Assembly: GCA_905331475.1 (NCBI GenBank)
Contig: CAJNYU010000003.1
Location: 62,001-126,000, forward strand
Length of the DNA: 64,000 nucleotides
Source of the DNA: Rotaria socialis
Lineage: Eukaryota; Rotifera; Eurotatoria; Philodinida; Philodinidae
Direction of reading: 5' to 3'
A program made the translations under genes and the position numbers. Below the pieces are notes generated by a model, which was not told the DNA's origin, ran no database searches, and saw only the letters and a list, made by a program, of their open reading frames with translations. How positions within the stretch are numbered: position 1 is the first letter of the stretch; every line of letters begins with the position of its first letter. Positions 22,269-32,647 of the stretch are shown one piece after another.

Positions 22269-22441
22269 TTCAGTGACGACAATATTCATTTAGACAATGT
22301 TTCATTTAAATAATGTACTATCTAAGTCATGTTTATTTTCATTCAATAAAAAATAAAATGTACATTTCATTGTATGACAATTAATTTTTAAACAGAATGC
22401 AGAATATCTTTTATCTTTGCTGTTCTAAACTTAATATAACA

Positions 22442-22500
22442 AGGGTGTGTGTTTCTCATTCTGAGCTACACTCACATCTTCCACCCACGCCCACACCGTC
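22442..22500. repeat. Telomere-like tracts, inverted pair
   Basis: GGGTGTGTGTTT at 22443 on the plus strand is followed by CTCACATCTTCCACCCACGC and CCACACC up to about 22500. A weaker CTCACATCCTACTCC lies at 22620-22634. They fall between the FEM1-like gene and the STAND ORF. Confidence 0.5.
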
Positions 22501-22785
22501 TGCAATCTTATATAGCTTGACTGTAAAATAATTAGAAATCGATATAAAAATAACCAATGAGTGTAGTGATTCATAAAGAGCATTTCGAATTTTTGGATGT
22601 GTGAAAAGTGTATCCATACTCACATCCTACTCCTTAACAAAAATATGATCATATTCGTGGAAGCCTTTTTCTTCAAAGAATTCGTTACGAACCAACGATT
22701 GTACTTATTGGCAAACAATTAAGAACTTTATCGAAACTATAGACATGTATATTTTATTAATCTATAAGATTATTTTTTCTGCATA

Positions 22786-25700
22786 TTAGCAAGCATCAAC
22801 AGGAAGCCATTTTTGTTCTAATTCGTTCATGCGATGGCGTAGATTATTGCATTCTGTTAAATTGTTATGATCACTCGGTAGTTGCGTTCGTTGTGTTTTA
22901 AAAGCTGTCTCGCACAAATCTCGTGCTTCGCGCATGTTCCTGATAAATTCAGTAGTGTCGATCGCGTTGATATTCTTCTTCATGTCTTCACCCCATTGAA
23001 CAAGACAATAAGCGAGCTTGTATTCTGTACGTGCCAAATCTACATGTTCAGAAGTTAAAACTTTCCGGCGTTGTTCCAATGATCGTCGTAGATAGGCTAC
23101 TGCTTCAGTATGCTTACCCAACTGACTGTGCGCACTCCCTAGAATTTGCAGCATCAAGGATTCTGTTCGAGTGGCCATGCTGTCGTCTTCTAGGATATTT
23201 AAGAGATTTCGAATTATAGTTTCTAGAATTTCATTCGTGGTTCCTATCTGAGGATTCTCTACTCGAATGTTCTGTACGCGAATGCGTGCAATAGCAATGA
23301 CGGCTTCAATTTGATAGTTTGATTTACGTTGCAACTCTGACTTCGCAATAGGATCACTTAACTTCATCAAGTTGTTTTGACATAGCTGCATCTTTTCAAT
23401 GAGCTTTTCATCTTCTTGCGCATCTATTCGATGGGTGAGCTGTTCACAGATATGCCAATATAGCTTTGCTCCCCATTTTGTGATGTTTAGTGACAATAAC
23501 GTTTCGTCGTCGATTTTTATTCTACGTCTAGAATCCCTGTTTTTATTAATTAATTCGTACGATTTACGAAATGATTCTGCTGCTTTTGAATATAGACGCA
23601 CCTCATTGAGATAGTAAGAGCCGAGACGCCATAATAAATCGGCAAGTAACATTGCATTATCCTCACAACCATCCCAATCAGAAGTGTATTTAGCTAGAAC
23701 ATAAGCATGTTCAAAATAATGTATAATATTCGGTGCGTGCTGTCTTTCGGTAGTTGCGTGATAGTCGTAATTAAAGCCCGAGTTTACCAATTGCAACACA
23801 TAGTTCCACACATGATCAGTCGTATCGTCGAGAAGCGGCTTGCGTAAGGCGTTGCCATGCGTACTTGGCATATTGTATATTTCCAGATAGTCCGGTGGAA
23901 TATAGTTTCCACTGGTATAAACATTTATGGTTGACAAAAGTACATTCTTCTTTAAAATACAAAATTTTTTCAAAGCTGAAAGCAGATGCTCCCAAACTTC
24001 ACGCGGTTTTCTTCCTGTAAGGATAGTGTCATCAGTTTCGAAGTGTTCTTTCGGAGGAAGGATCTTTATAAGTCGAAGAAACATCTCCCGACTGGCATAA
24101 TTGGACTTAATTAAAGTGACCACTTGTGCACAAATGAAGGAAAGGGAGTTCAGTGTTCTCAACTTGTCTAACGCCAAGTTTACTAAACTTGCCAATATAT
24201 CAGATCCTTCAGATAAAGCCGTTCCAAGTCGATACTTAATGTCTCTCTTGGTTACATCTTCAGATGTCAAAAGTACGGCGGTCAGTTGTATAGTTAACCG
24301 ACGCCCATCAACTGATAAAATATCGTGAATAATTTTACGCCGACTTTCTCTCACACTGTTACGGGAAAATGCAGATAGTTTATTGCATACCCAATTCTCA
24401 ATTGTTTCGCTTGCGATACCTTGTAGTGGTAGGTAGACCCAAGCTCCTTTAGACGCATTTGCCGCTACCGTAGTATACGATTGTGAAGGAGGCAGATTTA
24501 CACTATCGTCCGTATATAGGGCCACAAGATGACGCCGCCGCTGATGACGCACACTAGGATCACTTAGAGCTTTATCTAGAGCAGTTAATAACTCGTGACA
24601 TTGAAAAATGCGCTCACTACCATCTATTATTGATTCAGCAGCCACTTTCTCTCCCACTGGATCTTGTATGTTGTCCACAATCAATAAGAAATGGTTAACA
24701 GCCATGGATGAAAATATAACTTTTAGCACTGCTTTCTGCAGTTCTTCTGGAGAGAGAGCGATAGAAAAGACATGAAATGCCCGAGCTAAATGCACTGTAC
24801 AACCGTAAAGAGAGTCGCTACAGTCGAACCACCAAATAAGATCATAGTAGTTTCGTACATCTTGAATAAGAGCTGACACCACTGTGGACTTGCCTGTACC
24901 ACGTGGTGCTGTGATGATAAGTTTTCGCTCTGAATCCATGAAGTCTATTGGATCAGTGTATGCTGCGCGTTGTAGGCCTAGCTGTTGCTTCAACAGTGCC
25001 ATAGACGTTTGGTCTACAGGTAAGTCACTCCTACTTCGTTCTAAGCTACTGTGCTCCAACTTGCTCGCATTGTCGACATTGGTAATAAGACGAACGTCTA
25101 GTTTTGAAAAATGTTGTATCCAAAGACGCGCGATCGTCATTTCTTCTTCGTTTGTTAAGGTAAGAATCTCTGTTTCGGTCTTCGACTCTGTATGTGATCG
25201 AAACAGATTAAGTGCACACACCATCATGGTAGCTTGTACGGATCGTATGGACTCTCCAAGTATGGCGCGGCATGAAAAGTTAATAGCATTTCCGTTGCAC
25301 AGCAGAACAATCTCCACTTCTGTTCCATCCAAACGCTGAATAGTGTAACGGGAGTAATAACCACGATCGTCACTGCTATTTTCATAGCGTTTCAAATCGT
25401 CATGTAAATCTAGTTCATCGTCTGCGGATGTACACGAGCCTATTATTAGACGATTTATGCTTGGACCGATGTGCAACAAATCATTGAATGCAAGAGCCTT
25501 GTTGCCTGTAGCACAGAAAATGAATGAAGCTGTTTGCAGCATTTCTTCTTTGGAACAAATGACAAAATCTTGTGAAACTGCACGAAGCATAATAGTCGGA
25601 TTAACGTCATAGACCATCACCCTGCCGATGTGCTGTTGTCGCATATGTATTGCAATGCTATTGCCTATCTTGCCGAATCCAATTACACCCACAACAGGAT

Positions 25701-26253
25701 GATCTTCTAGACGGAGATCCAGCGTCTGCCGCAGAATTGTGTCCGCTGCGCGCACCAAAGATTTCCCCACATTATAATCTTCAGTCATTTTCATCTGGCT
25801 TCGAGCTACTGAGTAGATGCGTGGATGTGTCACATTCCGAGGCAGCGATTGTTTTGCGTCGTGATACTTCTGGTGTCCATTCTCTGTATCTTCTACAATA
25901 CCTAACAGTTTCCACAGACGTGGATAACTATCCTTGTTTCCGAGTTCTGCTAGATAAGGCGCGAAGTAGCCACCAATGTCCATGATGATTACTTCTGCGT
26001 CATTTAAGTTAGCAACGTCAGATATTAGTCTGATAGCTTCTCCGGTTCTCTTGAGAGATTCCTTCGTCACTTGAGGGCGGACAGCTTCCTTAAAGTTGTT
26101 ATGCGTGCTTACCCAATTCGCCATTGTTTGCATGTGCTGTGGCCGATCGCTTTCTGGGGCACCCTTAAATATGATGATCTTAATATCACCAATTCGTTGC
26201 AAGGCGTCCAGATATGCAGGCAGAGTAGGCAACAAATGCACGACGACAACCAA
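22786..26253 (-). CDS. SAHH-like / STAND NTPase / TPR fusion protein (probable acquired gene)
   Basis: A single 1155-codon frame without introns. Residues 1-350 follow the fold of S-adenosylhomocysteine hydrolase: HLLPTLPAYLDALQRIGDIK, VIIMDIGGY (about 88-96, cf. DDGGD), GIVEDTENG (118-126, cf. SEETTTG), a Rossmann GFGKIG (192-197) with an acidic residue after the second strand (YDVNP), FIFCATGN (245-251) and a final NAINFSCRAILGESIRSVQA. The family's GHFD signature (with its active-site His) is replaced by SCTSADDELD, so chemistry may differ. Residues about 440-800 are a P-loop NTPase: Walker A APRGTGKST (449-457), Walker B FLLIVDN (522-528). The C-terminal third is helical with TPR-like repeats (QLGKHTEAVAYLRRSLEQRR near 1045). 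No in-frame ATG exists before residue 41 (26131-26133); the frame is open to 26268, so the true start is missing or lies in an upstream exon. GC content is visibly higher than the flanks. AATAAAA follows the stop. Confidence 0.85.
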   Translation of the reverse strand: MVVVVHLLPTLPAYLDALQRIGDIKIIIFKGAPESDRPQHMQTMANWVSTHNNFKEAVRPQVTKESLKRTGEAIRLISDVANLNDAEVIIMDIGGYFAPYLAELGNKDSYPRLWKLLGIVEDTENGHQKYHDAKQSLPRNVTHPRIYSVARSQMKMTEDYNVGKSLVRAADTILRQTLDLRLEDHPVVGVIGFGKIGNSIAIHMRQQHIGRVMVYDVNPTIMLRAVSQDFVICSKEEMLQTASFIFCATGNKALAFNDLLHIGPSINRLIIGSCTSADDELDLHDDLKRYENSSDDRGYYSRYTIQRLDGTEVEIVLLCNGNAINFSCRAILGESIRSVQATMMVCALNLFRSHTESKTETEILTLTNEEEMTIARLWIQHFSKLDVRLITNVDNASKLEHSSLERSRSDLPVDQTSMALLKQQLGLQRAAYTDPIDFMDSERKLIITAPRGTGKSTVVSALIQDVRNYYDLIWWFDCSDSLYGCTVHLARAFHVFSIALSPEELQKAVLKVIFSSMAVNHFLLIVDNIQDPVGEKVAAESIIDGSERIFQCHELLTALDKALSDPSVRHQRRRHLVALYTDDSVNLPPSQSYTTVAANASKGAWVYLPLQGIASETIENWVCNKLSAFSRNSVRESRRKIIHDILSVDGRRLTIQLTAVLLTSEDVTKRDIKYRLGTALSEGSDILASLVNLALDKLRTLNSLSFICAQVVTLIKSNYASREMFLRLIKILPPKEHFETDDTILTGRKPREVWEHLLSALKKFCILKKNVLLSTINVYTSGNYIPPDYLEIYNMPSTHGNALRKPLLDDTTDHVWNYVLQLVNSGFNYDYHATTERQHAPNIIHYFEHAYVLAKYTSDWDGCEDNAMLLADLLWRLGSYYLNEVRLYSKAAESFRKSYELINKNRDSRRRIKIDDETLLSLNITKWGAKLYWHICEQLTHRIDAQEDEKLIEKMQLCQNNLMKLSDPIAKSELQRKSNYQIEAVIAIARIRVQNIRVENPQIGTTNEILETIIRNLLNILEDDSMATRTESLMLQILGSAHSQLGKHTEAVAYLRRSLEQRRKVLTSEHVDLARTEYKLAYCLVQWGEDMKKNINAIDTTEFIRNMREARDLCETAFKTQRTQLPSDHNNLTECNNLRHRMNELEQKWLPVDAC

Positions 26254-26329
26254 AATGGGCTGATTTTTTTATTGAACTCCCTTCCTGAACTGACCGTGTG
26301 TCGTTGTTTTTCGATTGTGACGAACGAAC

Positions 26330-26432
26330 TAACCCCCCCTCCCCGGAATAAAAGATCCGGGGTCTTCTATAATGGCAAAGCAGATCAAATTTCAAAGGAG
26401 GCCTTCTATTTGGGGGGGGGGCTCTTCTATTT
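26330..26432. repeat. Poly-C/poly-G patch with a small hairpin
   Basis: Runs of seven C and of ten or more G bracket CCCCGGA-loop-TCCGGGG (26341-26362) and three related words, TCTTCTATAATGG, CCTTCTATTTGGGG and CTCTTCTATTTG. It lies 60 bp upstream of the abrupt start of the STAND ORF and 150 bp from the end of the pogo-like transposase, so it may be a transposon terminus or an insertion scar. Confidence 0.4.
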
Positions 26433-26581
26433 GAAAAATAGAGTTTATGTTGGCAGAAAGTTTTAGAAATCTTCAGATAAATATTTATTTTTAATCCTTT
26501 TTGTTCAATTCACAATTTCGAATTGACAAGAGATGAAAATCAAAACATAAATTTACATAAGTTACATAAATATAATAATTA

Positions 26582-28483
26582 TTATTTTTTCCATAATTCA
26601 TCTAACTTCAATTGTTTACAACCATTTTTTAACATCACTTGTATGTGTTGTTGATTGGCCAGGTTCGCTTCGTTTGCAATATGATTTTGAATATCATCAT
26701 CATGATCATTAGGTTGTATTTGAGATTCTTTGTTAGGATCATAAATATAGCCATGTAACGTTCGAGGTGATACAATAGAACAATCTGTCCAAGTATATCC
26801 GATTTCTGTAAAGCCTTTTTTGAGATCAATTGAATTTAACGTACGCCTCCAGGCTTCCCATGTAAGACGAGTACATATGATTCTAGATTGAGCAGCATTG
26901 AGTTTCAGTTTGTTCCTGGGTCCATTTTTTTCTATAAATTCTTCGGCTGCGTTGAAATAGTGGATTTTAAAATTGGAGCAGACGCGCGTATCAAGAAGCT
27001 GTAAATATTGTGTGCAGCCTTTGGGAATTATTGCAATAACAACACTTCTCTGTCGCAAGCTTTGTTTTACTAGAGGATTCAAATGAGAATTACATGAATA
27101 TGTTATCAACAACTTCGGGTTGCTATCTTTCACCTGAAAGATAAAAATAGATATGAGAAAGCAGTAAATTATACCATTCAAATATAATCAAGATGAATAA
27201 CACAGCTTTTCTCTGTCGCTATGAAACTTTCTCAAAACCAAGAAAAAATATTGATTCACCAGCAACAGTTTCATTATTGAAAATGAATGTTCAAGACTCA
27301 CCCGCTCATACCAGTAATCGATAAACTTATTCATCGTTTCGCTATTTATAACGGCTTTTTGTGTAAAGTAAACCGCCACATGTTTTGAGTATTGACTAAC
27401 TTCTTTGTCAGATACTCGACCCTTCCTTCTGAATAATAATACTGAAACAATGCGATTATTTCTCTCGGGAAATATTGTGAGAATAACTGTTGCAAAACGC
27501 TAAAATGAAAATTGTATTATTGTCATTATATTTAATAATGAATATACTCGAGAGCTACCATCTAGAAGAACTCACTTTCGAACAAATATTTCCTTCAACT
27601 TCATTGTCAACATTCACATAGTTCATACTTCGTTTTGTTTGATCACCAAAAAGGGCCACGGGTGATTCATCGAAATTGCACACATCACGTGGAACGAATG
27701 CACCCATAGGCCCTCGTTTAGGTCCCCACTTGCTTGCTTCACGTAGATAATCATAAAACAAAGTGGCATGTTCATGAGTTTCGATTAACGGTATCTTTTG
27801 ATTTCTTTTTGGTCGTTGTAAAGATAATCGATGTCGTATCATAAACCGCCTGTACCATTTGATTGATGGTGCTTCATGTTTTAATTCAGTTGATAAATTT
27901 GCACCTTGTCGAAATAATTTTTTAAACGTTATCTTCTCGTGTCGAATTGTAGATGCTATTAAGGTTGGTGGTGTTCAATGTTCCTTAAACCATTTGAATA
28001 GACGATCATCTAAATCAGCATATTTTATCTTATGTCCACCACCTTTAAGACGTTTTCGTTGTTCACCTAAAATGAAAAAAAATGAAATATTTTACCAATC
28101 ACACAAATAGTAAAATTATTCTGCATCAGTAGCTCACCTTTACTCAAAGATTGAAGATTATATAACTCCTCTTTTATTTTTAACCATTCAGATAGCTGAT
28201 ATCGTGTACATCCAATTGCTTTGGCAGTTGAATGTTTACTATTGGACTTCTCATAGTTTTCAATTGCACGTAGTTTGTCTTTCACCGATCAGACACGGCG
28301 CTTTCGTTTTCCCGATGGTGTACCACTAGCTTCAGATTGTAGAGAACATAACCTGGAAGATGAATTGTCGACGATACGATCACTATCATAGTTTTCATCA
28401 TCTTCTGATGTTTGCGCTGCTGGATAAGATTGTACTGTTGAATTTACAGAAAGACAAAGCATATTCTCATCGTCGTTGTCCAT
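26582..28483 (-). mobile_element. pogo-like (Tc1/mariner superfamily) DNA transposase, inactive
   Basis: Read from MDNDDENMLCLS at 28483, with an NLS-like GKRKRRV, then an HTH of the psq/CENP-B type (KDKLRAIENYEKSNSKHSTA, AIGCTRYQLSEWLK), a region ending in NFDESPVALFGDQTKRSMNY (first catalytic Asp), LLITYSCNSHLNPLV (the family has Asp where this has Ser) and IPKGCTQYLQLLDTRVCSNF, the pogo LQPLD block. Short introns at about 27482-27576 and 27130-27300 appear to split it. There are TGA stops near 28285 and 27977, both possible CGA-to-TGA changes. With these and the altered catalytic site it should be inactive. Clear TIRs were not found: the right end may be in the 100-N gap at 28683-28782 and the left end in the GC patch near 26330. 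Confidence 0.8.
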
Positions 28484-28682
28484 ATGTAATCAGTCGATTT
28501 AGAACAATGTAAACATAACAATAAAGAATAAAATCTCTATCTGACGACGATTGGTGCTCGCCTCGTCGACCAATACTCTTCATAATGACTCATGAATGGA
28601 AAGAATGTATCTTCTCCCACTCTTTCTGAACAGAGAGAAAAGACGGTGCGAGAGAGTGAGAGAGAGAGTGAGAAAATAAATG

Positions 28683-28782
28683 NNNNNNNNNNNNNNNNNN
28701 NNNNNNNNNNNNNNNNNNNNNNNNNNNNNNNNNNNNNNNNNNNNNNNNNNNNNNNNNNNNNNNNNNNNNNNNNNNNNNNNNN
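28683..28782. other. Assembly gap of 100 N
   Basis: Exactly 100 N, a conventional unknown-size gap. The sequence before it is a GAGAGAGTGAGAGAGAG-rich low-complexity tract, a common reason for assembly breaks. Confidence 0.95.
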
Positions 28783-31700
28783 AGATTTCCAACTGAAACC
28801 AAGTTAAGTCTCAAAGTGTTTGCTTAAACATTTTTTCAAATTTCATGATTTACTTATGAATTTATCGAAAAAATTTTACATCAGTTTTTTATTATTATTT
28901 ATACCGATCAATAGAAATGAATCGATTCAAGAATTTATCATTCTCCGTAAGATAAACATGATTATAATATCATATTTAAAAAAAATTTAACCGTATGAAA
29001 TTTTTGATTTTTCAATCTCCAAAAATTTTTTAGACCTCAGATAATTCTTGCTTGTCATCGAAAGCATGCTCGAAGTGTTGTTGCCGACTGATAATTATGC
29101 TCAAATATTATCAGCGAAATTTACATGTGAGAATAAAAGTATGGCTTGACGTGGTTCTGATCGAATATAAGTTTTAGCTGACGAGATAAATATGACTTGG
29201 CATGCACTCAATTATCAAGTTTTGAGTCAAGTCAAGTGAAAAAACGAAAAAATCAAAATCAACTCATAGATAGTTAAACAGTTTCTTTGAATATGCAAAG
29301 TCAAAATTACAAAACATTGGATACTTTTCTGAAGTCAAAAGCAACTTGGCTTCCCCGTTTTTGATGAGGTATATATTCATGAAAAACTTTCGTGTCAATT
29401 GTTGCCAAAGAACGTAAAATGAAAATTAAATTAAATACAGCATTCAAAATACAATCTGTATTGGTCTTGAATATTTTCCAAAAATATATATGTTAAGTAG
29501 TTTTATTAGATATCGTAAGCTTAGTTATGAAGTAATCTATGTTAACATAGAACTAGTTTCATAACCATTGATCTGTTGCATAAAATATCTAGTTTAATTT
29601 TTGATAACAGCGAAGCGTAAAAGATTTTCTTGAACTTCATATTATCGAACAATAAAGTTTTGTTTTCAATTCTTTGAATAAATAAAACAAAAAGGAATAT
29701 AGACTAATTAGAAAATGGAATATCATATCAGATAATTTATTGATAATAATGTTGAACCGTAGGATATCTTGGAGCTGGATTCGAGTAATTCTTGTATGGA
29801 TTCGCTCAAGCACCGGACCAAAACATGATTAAAGCAGACCAAGATAGAACTCAACGAGCTCTATCTAATGGACGCCTTTGCAGCTCGACTTGATGCTAGA
29901 ATCGCTTCCGAAAGGGCGAATCCAGATTTTAGTTCAAGATTCATTAGAAAACTTATTGTTTTTCTATTTTGCTTTTGTACCCAGCAGATATTAATAAGTT
30001 TTATTTCCTTGCAAGAAAAAACCTGAAGACTTCTCATTTCTTATTCTTTTTTTTGTTTAGTTTTTAATTTAATTTTTTTATTCAGACCTTTTTTCATTTA
30101 TTAGCGTTTATCAATAATAAATGCTCATACTTACCGCAATAATAAACAAACCCACTCATAAAATCTTATTTCTTATTTAAAAATAATAATAATTTTCAAA
30201 ACTAACTGATCTTTCATCTAAGTTTACGGGTACTTCTTCAGATTATACTCACACCCACACCCACACCCTCAAGACTACCTTCTATTTCTTAAAGTTTTCT
30301 TTGATCGAAATCTGAATGAAAGTAAAAGAAATCAAGCCAAGTGGGAAAACTGTCAATCATCGAATGGATCATCTGATGAAAAAATTATTAAAATTAAAAA
30401 TTGATGAAAATGTGTAGATAGATTCATAAAGAAAGTTTGCCACGAACATATTCTTGCCAAACTCGTATCGGCGATGTTCATGCGTCTTCTACTGATAGAT
30501 ACCATATTGTCCTCTTGGCTGTTGTTATTTTGTCTATTTTTGTTGATGTTATCAACTGCCATCATGACTTTTTTTTAACATAATTAATCCAACTGTAACA
30601 CTAAGCCAAAATAACTGATGTGCCTGTATAAAATGGTTTCTGTGGCCTAATAAACTTAGCAGCTAGACATCTTGGCTCAATGTTGTTAATTTTTAAATGT
30701 TAAAAAGGTTCCAGGGCTTTTCATAATATAAAATTATGTATTATATACAGCTGCATAAGATACTGCGCATCATCTATCGGTTTTATTGACAATGATCGGT
30801 CAAATGTTTATCTTATATTACACTAATTCTAAATATATACAACGCGACATGCGTATATCAACTACATAATACATTTAAAATAACCAGAGAAATCTAAACA
30901 TATTCATTTCATCTATCAATATCAAGAGATATTATATGTGTCAGACGTGATGATGAAGAACAAGAAACATCATAAATGACATGTAATCTATATGATGGAA
31001 TTGACGAGAGAAATGCTACTAATATAACGAAACTCGTTCTAGTTGACTTCGTCGAACGAGAAATCGCATCGTTAACACAGAAAACATTCATTTTTACAAG
31101 ACATATAGATAATGATTGACAGCCAAGCTACTCAACAATGGAACCGTCACAAGGCCAACAGAAATAAATGAATGTACGAAGACAATAATTTTCGTTACAT
31201 ATCATTTTATTCTTTTCGATTGATACTTTACTTTTGAATCGAAAGAAACACTGCTGAAGATCACCATTAATACTCTGATGAAAATCAAGACGAACAATAA
31301 TGAACCTCCAACTGTTACGTATGGCCCTGAACCATTGATGAATGAATTCCTATGATTCAAATCGATCACCAAATTATCTAATTATAATAGTAACATCTGA
31401 TTCGTTAAAAAGAGTAGATTATAATGAAATCGTTGGCATTAAGAAACAGGTTTATAGCTTTTAATATTTGTGTCTGTCATTTTTCGAACGTTAAAATTCA
31501 CTTGAATTAAAAAAAAACGTTTAGATGCGTTTGCTTTTACACTATAGTTACCATCCTATTATATTTCAAAACTAGATTAATGAATATCTAGCGTCATGAT
31601 CTCTGCTTTCAAGTTCCTATCGTTTGTTTAGTGTATACCCGTCATAACCCATCGTGCTCGATTCACTTTATCCTAGAAAATGATTTCAAGCTTAAATAAT

Positions 31701-32647
31701 CAAATTTTTGTTCAGCAGTCAACCGAGAGTAAAATTTAACGGTCACCTTGTTTATGCTTGATGTAGTCTTTTTGTTGGATACGTACGTAAATCATTTTTT
31801 GTACGATCATAATTTATTCGGTTTGAATATTGAATTCAAAACTAGGATATTTAAACTCAACTGTTTTCATTTCGGCAGAACAGATAACAACGACGGTATT
31901 CATTTGTTTCCAACAAACTTGCCTTAACGTTCGGTTCCTTGCTTATTTTCTTATTAATTTCTAATTCGACATTGTTTGTAAAAAAATGAAGAGAAAACTG
32001 TTTCGATTAATTTTTACACTATCATCAGATATCTACTCACAAAAATCTATCATAACGTATTGAAAATAGTGCATCGTTTTTTTCTCTTTTCTCTTACAAC
32101 TCACTGGAAGCAATCGCTAGGGTCCATTGTTCACATTGATAACAACAAATACATTGATGAACAACATTATTCTCCTAACCATGTATTGTGAAGTTAATTC
32201 TTTTGTTTATATGTGTCAGGACGTTGTGTAGTATCTTCTATCTTATTAATTCAAAAAGAAAAAAATCACATTAGTATGAGACAGAACAAAAGACAGATAA
32301 AGTCAATTTCAGGAATAGAACAAGAAAACGACAAAATGCAATTAATTACAAAGTGGTGCAGCGTAAATCTACACGAAAAAGAAAAAGACAACAAAAGCCA
32401 AACAAAATTAAGATCTTTTGTATACAAATGAACACGCATGAGACTGTTCAAATTTCGAATTCTTCATATTCATAAAATAGTCTAGTCTTGGCATTAATAT
32501 TTCTTTGAATAGAAACAATGAACGGACACAACAGGAAAAAAAATGAAATGAATCTATTTTAACATTGAGCATATAGAAATACACATAACATATAGGAACA
32601 AATATCTGACAGAAAGAAAAAAAAACAGAAACAAGATTGATTGGCAG
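28783..32647. other. AT-rich gene-poor spacer
   Basis: No supported intact gene. A GC-richer patch at 29760-29950 reads in pieces like protein (YLGAGFE, then PDQNMIKADQDRTQRALSNG on the plus strand, and DAFAARLDARIASERANPDF in another frame), probably an unrecognised relic. A telomere-like C/A tract ACTCACACCCACACCCACAC occurs at 30247-30270. Near 31250-31400 a minus-strand frame is hydrophobic (VLIFIRVLMVIFSSVSF) but has no clear start. The remainder shows nothing I can name. Confidence 0.4.

Noticed and set aside
24101-26466. Plus-strand ORFs of 75-151 codons antisense to the STAND gene
   Set aside because: They arise from codon bias of the real 1155-codon frame on the minus strand.
29760-29950. 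GC-richer patch considered as a tRNA or structured RNA gene
   Set aside because: No cloverleaf with consistent arms could be drawn; pieces read better as a decayed coding fragment.
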